From Allohoeflea poritis (GTDB lineage: Bacteria > Pseudomonadota > Alphaproteobacteria > Rhizobiales > Rhizobiaceae): a stretch of DNA of 64,000 nt. The notes under the pieces were generated by a model, which was not told where the DNA came from, searched no databases, and worked only from the letters and a program-made list of their open reading frames with translations. Positions 8,458-17,508 of this stretch are shown piece by piece. The translations under genes were made by a program, and so were the position numbers. The stretch covers positions 124,001 to 188,000 of the forward strand of contig NZ_JAPJZH010000008.1 in assembly GCF_027889715.1 (NCBI RefSeq). Direction: 5' to 3'. Position 1 is the stretch's first letter. Each line of letters begins with the position of its first letter.

Positions 8458-9426
8458 ATGAGCGGATTCGACGAACAGACCACCCTTCGATCGCCCACCG
8501 GCGCGGAACTCAACCTGCTGCACAAGAGACCGGCGGACAGGCCGCGGGCCGTCGTCCAGATCAATCACGGACTTGCCGAACACGCGGCGCGTTATGCGCA
8601 CTTCGCCGATTACCTGTGCGAAGCCGGCTTTGCCGCCTTCGTTCATGACCATCGCGGCCACGGCCACACAAAGGCGCCCGATGCGCCGCTCGGAACCTTC
8701 GGCAAGGCACCGGCCGGCGAAAGCTGGAAACTGGCGGTCGCCGACGTGCTGGCCGTGCACGACCACGCGGCCCAGATTTGTCCGGACGCGCCGATCATCA
8801 CGTTCGGTCATTCCATGGGCGGCATGATCGCCCTGAATTTCGCCCTGTCGCATCCGCAAAGGCAGGCAGCGCTCGCCGTCTGGAACTCGAACTTCAAGAT
8901 GGGTTTCGAGGGACGCATCGCCCAGGCCGTTCTTGCCGGCGAGCGTATGCTCAAGGGCTCTGACGTGCCCAGCACCATCTTGCCGAAACAGACCTTCGGC
9001 GCCTGGGGCAAGGCGATCAAGGACGCCCGCACGGAATTCGACTGGCTGTCGCACGATCCCCAACAGGTCGATGCCTATATCGAGGATCCGCTATGCGGCT
9101 GGGATGCATCCGTTGCCCTGTGGCAGGACCTCTTTGCGATGGGTTACCGCGGCTCCGACCGCGCCGCCCTTGCGGCCCTGCCGCCCGCACTTCCGGTCTA
9201 TCTGGTCGGCGGCGGCCAGGATCCGGCCACCGGCAACGGGCGTGCCGTTACCTGGATCGCGGAGCAAATGAGGGCCTGCGGCATGACGGACGTGACCGGC
9301 CGCATCTATGACGAGATGCGCCACGAGACCCTGAACGAAACCGCACTGCCGGGGGCCCGCGGCGCCATGGAGGATTTTGCCGCCTGGGCCGTCGCCGCAC
9401 TTCAACGTTCTCGCGCAATCGCCTGA
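8458..9426 (+). CDS. Alpha/beta hydrolase, monoacylglycerol lipase/lysophospholipase-like
   Basis: A 322-residue S33-type hydrolase. The nucleophile elbow GHSMGG sits near residue 118, the oxyanion segment HGLAEHAARY near 40, the HDHRGHGHT strand-loop near 63, and later GGGQDP (acid) and MRHETLNE (histidine) complete the triad. Family members cleave acylglycerols or lysophospholipids; the exact substrate is unknown. It starts 42 bases after the DUF6969-like gene and may be co-transcribed with it. There is no signal peptide, so it is probably cytosolic. Confidence 0.88.
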   Translation: MSGFDEQTTLRSPTGAELNLLHKRPADRPRAVVQINHGLAEHAARYAHFADYLCEAGFAAFVHDHRGHGHTKAPDAPLGTFGKAPAGESWKLAVADVLAVHDHAAQICPDAPIITFGHSMGGMIALNFALSHPQRQAALAVWNSNFKMGFEGRIAQAVLAGERMLKGSDVPSTILPKQTFGAWGKAIKDARTEFDWLSHDPQQVDAYIEDPLCGWDASVALWQDLFAMGYRGSDRAALAALPPALPVYLVGGGQDPATGNGRAVTWIAEQMRACGMTDVTGRIYDEMRHETLNETALPGARGAMEDFAAWAVAALQRSRAIA

Positions 9427-9539
9427 ATTGAATCCGTAAATCCTCTCATCAACACCCGGGCCGGCGAATTTGTCGTGGCGCGTACCGGCCGGTTTTGCTA
9501 CCACGAACCGAATGCAGGTAGGCAAGACGGGGACCGCCT

Positions 9540-10337
9540 ATGCTCGAAAATCTCTTCACCATCGACCATCTGACGACATTCCTGGTGCTGACAGCGCTGG
9601 AAACCGTGCTCGGCTTCGATAATCTTCTCTATATCTCCATCGAGGCAAAAAAGGTCGATCCGGCGCGCGAGGCCTGGGTGCGGCGCTGGGGCATTATCCT
9701 TGCCATCGTTTTACGCATCGTCTTGTTGTTCGTTGTTCTGCAGCTGATCAGCCTGATGCAGACGCCATTGTTCACGCTGGACCATCCATGGATCTCCGGC
9801 GCGGTCAGCGGCCATGCACTGATCGTGCTCGCAGGTGGCGTTTTCCTGATCTACACGGCGGTCAAGGAGATCTATCACATGATCGGCGTGGACGACTTGG
9901 AACACGAGGCCAAGACGGCGCCCAGACGATCGGTCCGGCGGGCTTTGTTCTGGATCGTCGTGATGAACCTGGTGTTCTCCTTCGACACAGTCCTTTCAGC
10001 GGTCGCGCTGACCGACCATTTCATCGTCATGGCGGCGGCGATCATCATCTCCGGCGTCCTGATGGTCGTCATGGCCGATGCCGTTGCCTCCTTCCTGCAG
10101 CGAAACCGCATGTATGAGGTGCTCGGCCTGTTCGTCCTGCTTCTCGTCGGCGTCATGCTTATGTCGGATGGCGGTCACATCGGCCACCTCGAGTTCTTCG
10201 GCTACCCGATCGAACCGATGGCGAAATCGACCTTCTACTTCGTTCTGATGACGCTGGTTGCCGTCGAGGTGGTACAGAGCCGCTATCAAAGGCGCATCCT
10301 CGCCGAGGCGGCCGCGAAGCGGGCACAACATGGCTGA
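9540..10337 (+). CDS. TerC-family integral membrane protein
   Basis: A 265-residue protein with seven or so transmembrane helices. Two conserved acidic membrane motifs are seen, GFDNLLY (near residue 26) and FSFDTVLSA (near 147), which characterise the TerC/Alx family. Members are linked to tellurite resistance and, for several, to Mn(2+) export that supplies or protects exported enzymes. The stop overlaps the start of the CoA-transferase gene by eight bases, implying translational coupling, although no functional link between the two is obvious. Confidence 0.9.
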   Translation: MLENLFTIDHLTTFLVLTALETVLGFDNLLYISIEAKKVDPAREAWVRRWGIILAIVLRIVLLFVVLQLISLMQTPLFTLDHPWISGAVSGHALIVLAGGVFLIYTAVKEIYHMIGVDDLEHEAKTAPRRSVRRALFWIVVMNLVFSFDTVLSAVALTDHFIVMAAAIIISGVLMVVMADAVASFLQRNRMYEVLGLFVLLLVGVMLMSDGGHIGHLEFFGYPIEPMAKSTFYFVLMTLVAVEVVQSRYQRRILAEAAAKRAQHG

Positions 10338-11508
10338 TGCACCGCTGAAGGGCATCCGCGTCCTAGAAATGGCGCGGGTGCTTGCCGGACCGTGGGCCGG
10401 GCAGTTGCTTGCCGATCTCGGAGCCGACGTCATCAAGGTTGAAAATCCCGATGGCGGCGACGAGACCCGCCAATGGGGACCGCCATTCCTGGCCGACGCA
10501 TCCGGCGAGAACCTCGGCGCGGCCTATTTCCATGGCACCAATCGCGGCAAGCGGTCCGTCACGGCCGACTTGCGCGACAAGGACGATCTGGCGTTCGTGC
10601 GCCGCCTGGCCGCCCGTTCCGACGTGATGATCGAGAACTTCAAGACGAGCGGATTGAAGAAATACGGCCTCGACTATGAGAGTCTTCGCAAGATCAATCC
10701 GAAGCTCATCTATTGCTCGATCACCGGCTTCGGCCAGACCGGCCCCTATGCCGGCCATGCCGGCTACGATTTCATCATACAGGGCATGTCCGGCTTCATG
10801 TCGGTGACGGGCGAACCGGACGGCCAGCCGATGAAGGCAGGCGTTGCCTTTGCCGACCTCTTCACCGGCCTTTATGCCGTCTCGGCCATCCAGGCAGCGC
10901 TCATTCATGTGATGAAGACCGGCGAAGGTCAGCATATCGACATGGCATTGATGGACAGCCAGGTCGCCGTTCTGGCCAATCAGAACATGAACTTCCTGGC
11001 GACCGGAAAAAGTCCGCAGCGCCTCGGCAACTTTCATCCCAACATCTCGCCTTACGAGGTTGTTCCAACCCTCGACGGCCATCTGATCCTGGCCGTGGGC
11101 AATGACGGACAGTTCGCTAGGCTGTGCAATCTGCTCGATCTGGAAGACTTGCCGTCAGATCCGAAATTCGCCACCAACCCGGACCGCGTCGCGAACCGCA
11201 AGGCGTTGCACGAACACATTTCGGCGAAGACGGAGTTTTTTGAGCGCGATGATCTGCTGGCCCGATGCGAGGCCAATGCGGTGCCGGCCGGACCGATCAA
11301 CGCGATCGGCGAAATGTTCGACGATCCGCAGATCCAGGCCCGCGGCATGCGCCTTGACCTTGATGACGGTGGCGGCGGAACCCTGCCGGGTGTCGCGTCG
11401 CCCATGAAAATGTCGCAAACGCCGCCGCGCCATGATCGGCGCGCACCACGCCTCGGCGAGCACAATGACGAGGTCCGGAAGGAACTGCAACGGCTGGAGC
11501 AGTCTTGA
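10330..11508 (+). CDS. CaiB/BaiF-family (class III) CoA-transferase
   Basis: A 392-residue cytosolic enzyme of the formyl-CoA transferase family, moving CoA between carboxylic acids through a glutamyl/aspartyl anhydride. Seen are the N-terminal RVLEMARVLAGPWAGQ segment, the GADVIKVE strand, and the catalytic aspartate in FADLFTG near residue 176. Length and motifs fit. I start at the ATG at 10330, inside the end of the TerC gene, because homology begins there. The acid pair cannot be deduced. Confidence 0.92.
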   Translation: MADAPLKGIRVLEMARVLAGPWAGQLLADLGADVIKVENPDGGDETRQWGPPFLADASGENLGAAYFHGTNRGKRSVTADLRDKDDLAFVRRLAARSDVMIENFKTSGLKKYGLDYESLRKINPKLIYCSITGFGQTGPYAGHAGYDFIIQGMSGFMSVTGEPDGQPMKAGVAFADLFTGLYAVSAIQAALIHVMKTGEGQHIDMALMDSQVAVLANQNMNFLATGKSPQRLGNFHPNISPYEVVPTLDGHLILAVGNDGQFARLCNLLDLEDLPSDPKFATNPDRVANRKALHEHISAKTEFFERDDLLARCEANAVPAGPINAIGEMFDDPQIQARGMRLDLDDGGGGTLPGVASPMKMSQTPPRHDRRAPRLGEHNDEVRKELQRLEQS

Positions 11509-11578
11509 GATCAGCCCGGGACAGTCGCCGCGTTATGGCGATAGACCATCGATGCAACGTTCATGATTGGAAGATCAC

Positions 11579-11791
11579 ATGACACAAGACAAACCGGTAA
11601 ACCGGGCGACAGACTACCTGATGACTCTCCTCCTGCAGAGGCTCGAGTCGTCCAAACCCGGTTTGATTCAGGAACTGTTGGATGGTGTTCTGGCTGACAC
11701 GAAAGCGGTCGCGACTGCCGGAGACATGACACCGGATGTAGAGGAAACCTTCACGGTCGCCCGTTCAATTCTGGAACGCGCACGGGGTTGA
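11579..11791 (+). CDS. Small hypothetical protein (70 aa)
   Basis: A 70-residue soluble, mostly helical protein (a leucine-rich stretch at 14-40, then an acidic, Thr-rich end). The ATG at 11579 has GGAAG seven bases upstream; an in-frame TTG four codons earlier is less likely. It lies 70 bases downstream of the CoA-transferase and convergent with the DUF442 gene. I do not recognise a family or function. Confidence 0.65.
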   Translation: MTQDKPVNRATDYLMTLLLQRLESSKPGLIQELLDGVLADTKAVATAGDMTPDVEETFTVARSILERARG

Positions 11792-11835
11792 CGGTTGCCG
11801 TCCGTGCTGCCGCGCCAAGATCCCGCGCGATCGGA

Positions 11836-12174
11836 TTAAGCCCGAATGTGCAGCGTCTGCTGGTAGATTGCCGTCGAGCGGGCGCCGGAGCGGCAATAGC
11901 CGAGCATCGGGCGGTCCATCTCGTCGAGCGCGTCGACGAATTGCTGGACCTGCTCGAAACCCACACCCTCGCGGCCGACCGGAATATGCCGCGTTTCGAT
12001 CCCCAGCGCCTTGGCCGCCGCGGCGATCTCGGCGAAGGTCGGCTGTTCATCGACCTCGGCGTCCGGGCGATGGCAGACGATCGCCTTGAACCCCATATCC
12101 GCGATGGCAGCGAGATCCTCGACCGTTATCTGGCCGGCGACGGAATACTCATCATTGATCTGGCGGATGTCCAT
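11836..12174 (-). CDS. DUF442/TIGR01244-family protein (phosphatase/rhodanese-like)
   Basis: A compact 112-residue domain with the family's YCRSGARS active-site loop near residue 94 and the AIVCHRPD segment near 32. The family is related to the N-terminal domain of Blh proteins and is annotated as a sulfur transferase or dual-specificity-like phosphatase. Biochemical support for either is thin, so the reaction is left open. It is in the same direction as the large operon upstream (80-bp gap from the HyuB-like gene), so read-through is possible. Confidence 0.83.
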   Translation of the reverse strand: MDIRQINDEYSVAGQITVEDLAAIADMGFKAIVCHRPDAEVDEQPTFAEIAAAAKALGIETRHIPVGREGVGFEQVQQFVDALDEMDRPMLGYCRSGARSTAIYQQTLHIRA

Positions 12175-12253
12175 GTCTCAATCCCTGCGGTGATGGTTTT
12201 GCCCGTCTTATAGAGCATGTATCCCGCAAAGAGAATATCGGTCGGCAGCGGAT

Positions 12254-13825
12254 TCAGGCCTTGCCCCAGCCGCCGCCATTGGCGGTGTCGATATAGATCC
12301 GGTCGCCGGGCTTCAGCGCGACGCCGCTGGCGAAGGCGCGCTCGTCGCGTTCGCCGTTCGCGTGCTCGATCGCAAAGCCGTTGGTGCCGCCCGGTTCCCC
12401 GCCGTCCGATCCCCACACCGGAATGCGGTTGCGGCTGTAGCCGGCCGAGAACAGGGCGTCCCCGCGCATGCGGTAACACAGCGAAAGGCCCTTGCCGCCG
12501 CTGTGGTGTCCCTGCCCCTCATTGCCGTCGTTCAGGGTCTTGTAGTCGACGGCAAGCCCGTAACGGGCCTCGGCAATCTCGATCGGACAGTTGAAGGTCT
12601 CGCCATGGCTGCAGGAATACATGGCGTCGAGCCCGTCGCGCTCGGCGGTCGCGCCCCAGCCGCCCATCTGCGGCTCGACCATTGTGTAGCGCCGCCCAGT
12701 ATCCGGATGCACCCCGGCCAGCACCGTGCCGCAGATCGAGGCGAAGTGCCCTGCCGGCAACCGTTCCGGCATGGCTCGCGCGAGGCACTGCCACAGCATG
12801 TCGTATAGGCGGATGCGGGTTTCGAAATAATAGCCATGCGGCGCCGTGCCGGTCGCATGGAAAATCGTGCCCGGTTCGGTCAGCACTTCGAGCGCCCGGA
12901 AGGAACCGGCATTGGCAAAGAGCGACGGATCGGTCAGCGCCTTGAAGATCATCTGCGCCGAAATGACGGCACCGTCGCGGCTCGTATTGTAGGGCGCGTC
13001 CCGGACCTTGGGATTGTCGCGCAGATCGACGGTGAACCGGTCTGGCGCAATGGTGATCGCCGCGCGCCAGCGCGCGCCGTCATCCTGCTCCTCCTCGATC
13101 TCGAATGTTCCCTCCGGCAGGCTCTTCAACCCCGCCAGGCCGCGCCGTTCACCCTCCTCGAACAGCGCTTCGAGCGCCGCTTCGAAGGCGCCGGCCCCAT
13201 GGGTCCCGACAAGGCTGACGATACGTTTCTCCGCAATCCGGCTGGCCGCGACCTGCGCCCACAAATCGCCGTTGGAGAATTCCGGCAGCCGCGAATTGGC
13301 GGTGATGATCTCGAACACCGGGCGCACTTTTTCCCCGGCGTCGAAAAGCTTGACCGCCGGCAGCCGCAGCCCCTCCTGAAAGATCTCGGTCGCTTCCGTC
13401 GACATGGAGCCTGCGACCCGCCCGCCAATGTCGTTCCAGTGGGCAATGGAGGCTGTCCAGGCGAGCAAGGTGCCGCCCGCGAAGACAGGCAGCGCGATCA
13501 CCACATCGTTGAGATGGGTCACGCCGCCGAAATAGGGATCGTTGGTAATGTAGGTATCGCCCGGGCGGATCGCGTCCTTGCCGTGGATGTCGATGATCCG
13601 GCGAACCGCCTTGTCGAGAACCCCAACAAAGGTCGGGATACCGGCGCCGGAACTGACCAGATTGCCATCCGCATCGGTGATGCCGGTGCCGACATCCAGA
13701 ACCTCGTAGATGATCGGGCTCATCGCCGTCTTGCGCAACACGGCGAACATCTCGTCGGCGGCAGCAACGAGACTTGCCTGGATGACGGCGGCGGTGAAGG
13801 GGTCGGGTCCGGCGGGCGCGGCCAT
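12254..13825 (-). CDS. hyuB: Hydantoinase B/oxoprolinase-family protein, second copy
   Basis: A 523-residue B-type subunit of ATP-dependent hydantoinase/5-oxoprolinase enzymes. The TNDPYFGGVTHLNDV segment near residue 95 and the GGWGATAERDG segment are conserved, as in the copy at 15841-17508. It stops just after the GGGWGK motif and lacks the roughly 30-residue tail of the other copy. It starts one base after the M24 peptidase gene, so it closes the operon. It could pair with the same HyuA for a second substrate or be a paralogue with its own role. Family sure, substrate unknown. Confidence 0.88.
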   Translation of the reverse strand: MAAPAGPDPFTAAVIQASLVAAADEMFAVLRKTAMSPIIYEVLDVGTGITDADGNLVSSGAGIPTFVGVLDKAVRRIIDIHGKDAIRPGDTYITNDPYFGGVTHLNDVVIALPVFAGGTLLAWTASIAHWNDIGGRVAGSMSTEATEIFQEGLRLPAVKLFDAGEKVRPVFEIITANSRLPEFSNGDLWAQVAASRIAEKRIVSLVGTHGAGAFEAALEALFEEGERRGLAGLKSLPEGTFEIEEEQDDGARWRAAITIAPDRFTVDLRDNPKVRDAPYNTSRDGAVISAQMIFKALTDPSLFANAGSFRALEVLTEPGTIFHATGTAPHGYYFETRIRLYDMLWQCLARAMPERLPAGHFASICGTVLAGVHPDTGRRYTMVEPQMGGWGATAERDGLDAMYSCSHGETFNCPIEIAEARYGLAVDYKTLNDGNEGQGHHSGGKGLSLCYRMRGDALFSAGYSRNRIPVWGSDGGEPGGTNGFAIEHANGERDERAFASGVALKPGDRIYIDTANGGGWGKA

Positions 13826-13826
13826 G

Positions 13827-14912
13827 TCAGACCTTCACATAATGCGCATCGCGCGGCATCTGCGACAGGATTTCCGGCCCGTCATCGCGCAGGATAACGA
13901 TATCTTCCAGACGAATGCCGAAACGGCCGGGAAGATAGATGCCCGGCTCGATGGAAAACACCATGCCGGTGTCCAGAATGACATCCGAAGTCGAGGTGAC
14001 ATAGGGCGGCTCGTGCCCCTCGACACCCATGCCGTGTCCGGTGCGGTGGACGAAATATTCGCCATATCCTGCCTCGGTGATGACGTCGCGCGCTGCAGCA
14101 TCCACTGTGCTCGCCTTGACGCCGGGCTTTGCCGCGTTCAGCGCCGCCTGAACGGCGGCCTCGACGATGCCGTGAACCTCTTCATAGCCTTCCGGCGGGT
14201 CGCCGATGACCACCATGCGCGTGATATCGGAGGAATAGGTGCCCTTGCGCGCACCGATATCGATGACGATGGCATCGCCCTCCGCGATCACCGTCTCACC
14301 GGTGTGATGATGCGGGAACGCGCCGTTGCCGCCGGCACCGACGATCCGAAAGAGCGGTTTTGCACCGCTGGATTCGAAGCTTTCGGAAATCGCATCCGCC
14401 AGCTCGATCTCCTTTATGCCGGGCCGCGCCGCGGCAAAGGCCGCGCGCATGGCTTCGTCGGCAAGGCCGGCATTCATCTTCAGTTCGCGATACTCCTCTT
14501 CGCTCTTGCGCATGCGCAAGGCACCGAGCGTCGCGTCGGTAAAGGCGTGCCGCGCGCCGGGAATCGCATCGAGCACCAGCAGCGCGAAATCGGCACGCAT
14601 GGCTTCATCCAGAACAACCGCCTTTGCATTCTTCGCATCGACGGCCGACAGCGCCGCTTCCAGCGCCGCGCCGGGCCCGTCCGCATCGTCCCAGGTGTGA
14701 AATGCGATCCCGGTCTCCTGGCGGCTGCCTTCGGCATTCAGTGCCGGCATGAGAAATGCCTCCGCCGATGGGCTGACAAACAGCAGGCAGGGGCGCTCAT
14801 CGGGATGCGGGTAAAACCCGAGCATCCATTTCATGTGAGCACCCGGCCCGATGACCACCAGGTCGGTTCCGGTCTCGGCCATTTTTCCACGCAACTGGGT
14901 CAGACGATCCAC
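13827..14912 (-). CDS. M24-family metallopeptidase (Xaa-Pro peptidase/creatinase-like)
   Basis: A 361-residue pita-bread-fold protein: an N-terminal creatinase-like domain (1-125), then the catalytic domain. All five dinuclear-metal ligands can be traced: Asp in VIDIGARKG, Asp in SSDITRM, His in GHGMGVEGH, Glu in FSIEPG and Glu in IRLEDIV. It is therefore likely an active peptidase or amidohydrolase. The start is a GTG nine bases after AGGAG. It sits between the racemase and the second HyuB, so it may release the amino acid from the imported compound. Confidence 0.88.
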   Translation of the reverse strand: MDRLTQLRGKMAETGTDLVVIGPGAHMKWMLGFYPHPDERPCLLFVSPSAEAFLMPALNAEGSRQETGIAFHTWDDADGPGAALEAALSAVDAKNAKAVVLDEAMRADFALLVLDAIPGARHAFTDATLGALRMRKSEEEYRELKMNAGLADEAMRAAFAAARPGIKEIELADAISESFESSGAKPLFRIVGAGGNGAFPHHHTGETVIAEGDAIVIDIGARKGTYSSDITRMVVIGDPPEGYEEVHGIVEAAVQAALNAAKPGVKASTVDAAARDVITEAGYGEYFVHRTGHGMGVEGHEPPYVTSTSDVILDTGMVFSIEPGIYLPGRFGIRLEDIVILRDDGPEILSQMPRDAHYVKV

Positions 14913-14986
14913 TTGTTCAAACTCCTGTTTCTACAACAATTTTTTTCACGACGGGTGCCGACGCCCGGCGCCCTCGCCGGCTCACA

Positions 14987-15817
14987 TCAAGCGGCATTTG
15001 CCGTGATCGTCTCTGCCGGAACGACGATGCGGCTTCCGAAAAACTCACCGTCATCGAAGCCGCCGAAGCGAGCGATTTCATCCTCGGGCGGCGCCTCGCA
15101 CGACCATTTGCGGCTCGGAATCCAGCCGCATTGACGCTTCAGGAGCGCCGCATATTCAGCCCGCTTGAACGCCGCGATGGATGGATCGATCACCGGAACG
15201 CCGAGCTCCTTTTCAAGTTCCTTGTAGAAGCCGACTTCCAGCGTACAGCCCAGAACCAGCGCTTCCGCGTAATCCTCCTCAACGGCCTTCCTTCCTGCCT
15301 CCAGCAGCAGATTGTTGGTGCGCTGGTGGTCGACCTGAAAGTCATTGACCCCCAATTCGACATGGTAGAAGCCGGAAAGCCGGTCGCCCTGCCCGTTGGA
15401 ACGCACTGTGGCTTCCATCTGGTCGACCCACTTGCGCCGGCCGACAATCACGCCGAAACGGTTGGCAAGGCTTGTTGCAATCTCCAGGGAGGCTGTGCAG
15501 GGCGCCGTGACGATCATCTCGCCGGAAATCTCCCGCGCATCGTGCAGCGCAGTGTCATAGAAACACCCGATGGCCAGCGCGTCGAAACCTTCGCGGGCCG
15601 CGGCGCGTGTCGCGCGGATGATGCCGCGCGTCACCATCGCTTCGTAGGAGCGGAACTCGATATGCGTGAACGCGCCGTCCTGCGGCGGAAGCGAGGTGAC
15701 GTGGACCTCCGTGTTCGGCAGCTTGTGCGCGGCCGTCATGTCGGCGAAGATCTGGTCGTAATCGTCCCTGCCCGTCGGGCTCAGATACATGACCTTGAGC
15801 GGCTTGTCGGTTTGCAT
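14987..15817 (-). CDS. Asp/Glu/hydantoin racemase-family protein
   Basis: A 276-residue cofactor-independent racemase-fold protein. The two catalytic cysteines are present, in AIGCFYD (near residue 84) and VLGCTLE (near 196). Hydantoin racemases interconvert the D and L ring forms so that a stereospecific hydantoinase can use both, which fits the neighbouring HyuAB genes. GGAGG precedes the ATG by seven bases. It is somewhat longer than typical hydantoin racemases (about 240), the excess being a C-terminal tail. Alternatives are an allantoin racemase or an Asp/Glu racemase. Confidence 0.85.
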   Translation of the reverse strand: MQTDKPLKVMYLSPTGRDDYDQIFADMTAAHKLPNTEVHVTSLPPQDGAFTHIEFRSYEAMVTRGIIRATRAAAREGFDALAIGCFYDTALHDAREISGEMIVTAPCTASLEIATSLANRFGVIVGRRKWVDQMEATVRSNGQGDRLSGFYHVELGVNDFQVDHQRTNNLLLEAGRKAVEEDYAEALVLGCTLEVGFYKELEKELGVPVIDPSIAAFKRAEYAALLKRQCGWIPSRKWSCEAPPEDEIARFGGFDDGEFFGSRIVVPAETITANAA

Positions 15818-15840
15818 GACTTATCCTCCTCAGAAATTCT

Positions 15841-17508
15841 TCAGACTTTGACGCCGTAAATCTCATAGGCGCGTTCCGGCGTGATCAGCTCGTTCTTGAC
15901 GTCCCTGCGCACGGCGTCCGGATCACGCTCCTTCGGATCGCCCAGACCCGCGCCGTTGCCGGTGACCACCCGGATGACGTCGTCCCGATGGGTCGTCAGG
16001 CCGGAAACGAAGGCGAAGCGCTGCGTTTCGCCCTCCGTCGGTCTGAACTCCACATAGTTGGACGAACCCTCATTGCCGCCATCGAGCGGCCAGGCCGGGA
16101 ACTTCGATCGCGTGTAGCCGGCGGTCAGGAAGCCGTTGTCGGCGCGTACGCGGTAATCCATGACGATGCCGCGTCCGCCGGTGAACTTGCCCTCGCCGCC
16201 CGGCTCCATGTTGAGCTCGAGCCGGTCGACATAAAGCCCGTTGCGTGCCTCGTTGATCTCGGCCGGGCAATTGTAGGTCTCGCCATGGAAACCGCAGAAG
16301 ACGGCGCTGTTGCCGTCGCTTTCACGGCTGGCGCCCCAGCCGCCGAGCTGCGGCTCGATGATCGTATATTGCCGGCCGGTATCCGGGTGGATGCCACCGA
16401 TGAATGTGCCGCAGACGGACGCGAAATGCCCGGCGGCGAGCCGTTCGGGCATATGCGGGGCAAGGCAGCGCCACATGATGTCATAGACCCGCAGCTCGAT
16501 CTCGTAATAGAAGCCGATCGGCGCCGGCTCCTTGGCATGAAACACAGATCCCTCGCGCGTCAGCAAATTGATCGGCCGGAACGAGCCGCCATTGGCCGGC
16601 GAATAGGGATCGGTCAGCGACTTGAAGATCATCTGCGCACAGACCATCACCCCGTCACGGCTGGTATTGACCGGATTGTCGGACTGATCGGGATTGTCCC
16701 GCAGATCGACGGTAAACTCGTCCGGCCCGATGGTGATCTTCACATTGAAGATGCGTCCATCGTCCTGCTCTTCAGAAAGCTCGAACGTGCCCTGCGGAAG
16801 GTCCGCGAGCGCCGAAACCGAAACCTGCTCGCCGAAATCCATGAAGGACGACATCGCCCGCTCGAATGTCTCCGTGCCGTATTTTGCGGCAAGCTCCTTG
16901 AGCCGTTTCTCGCCGACGCGCACCGAGGCGATCGCCGCCCACACATCGCCTTCCAGGACGTCCGGCATGCGCGAATTGGTCTTGATGATCTCCATCACCG
17001 GCCGGATCGGCTCACCCCTGGAGATGATCTTGATCGCCGGCAGGCGCAGCCCTTCCTGGAAGATCTCGGTCGCCTCGCCCGACAGCGATCCCGGTGCCAT
17101 GCCGCCGACATCGGAATTGTGGGCGATATTGGCCGTCCAGGCGATGATGCGCCCGTCGGCGAAAACCGGCATCGCGACGACGATGTCGTTCAAATGCGTC
17201 ACGCCGCCGTAATAGGGATCATTGGTGGCGAACACGTCGCCGGGTTGGATATCGCCGGGCTGATCGAACTTTTCGAGGATGACCCGGACGGCCTTGTCGA
17301 GAACGCCGATAAAAGCCGGAATTCCGGCGCCGGACGAGGCGAGCATGCCTTTGGCGTCCATGATGCCGGTGCCCATGTCGAGCACCTCGTAGATGATCGA
17401 GCTCATCGCCGTCTTGCGCATGGCTGCGAACATCTCGTCGGCCGTCGCCTGCAGGGAATTCTGGATGATTTCCAGTGTGATCGGATCGTTGGAACTGCTC
17501 ATCTTCAT
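15841..17508 (-). CDS. hyuB: Hydantoinase/oxoprolinase subunit B
   Basis: A 555-residue B subunit of an ATP-dependent ring-opening hydantoinase, 5-oxoprolinase or N-methylhydantoinase. The TNDPYYGGVTHLNDIV and GGWGASRESDG motifs are clear and the C-terminal tail after GAGLGDPKERDP is full length. Its ATG overlaps the hyuA stop (ATGA), a mark of translational coupling and of an A/B complex. An alternative ATG lies two codons in. The two proteins should act together on a lactam or hydantoin brought in by the ABC transporter encoded upstream. Confidence 0.92.
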   Translation of the reverse strand: MKMSSSNDPITLEIIQNSLQATADEMFAAMRKTAMSSIIYEVLDMGTGIMDAKGMLASSGAGIPAFIGVLDKAVRVILEKFDQPGDIQPGDVFATNDPYYGGVTHLNDIVVAMPVFADGRIIAWTANIAHNSDVGGMAPGSLSGEATEIFQEGLRLPAIKIISRGEPIRPVMEIIKTNSRMPDVLEGDVWAAIASVRVGEKRLKELAAKYGTETFERAMSSFMDFGEQVSVSALADLPQGTFELSEEQDDGRIFNVKITIGPDEFTVDLRDNPDQSDNPVNTSRDGVMVCAQMIFKSLTDPYSPANGGSFRPINLLTREGSVFHAKEPAPIGFYYEIELRVYDIMWRCLAPHMPERLAAGHFASVCGTFIGGIHPDTGRQYTIIEPQLGGWGASRESDGNSAVFCGFHGETYNCPAEINEARNGLYVDRLELNMEPGGEGKFTGGRGIVMDYRVRADNGFLTAGYTRSKFPAWPLDGGNEGSSNYVEFRPTEGETQRFAFVSGLTTHRDDVIRVVTGNGAGLGDPKERDPDAVRRDVKNELITPERAYEIYGVKV

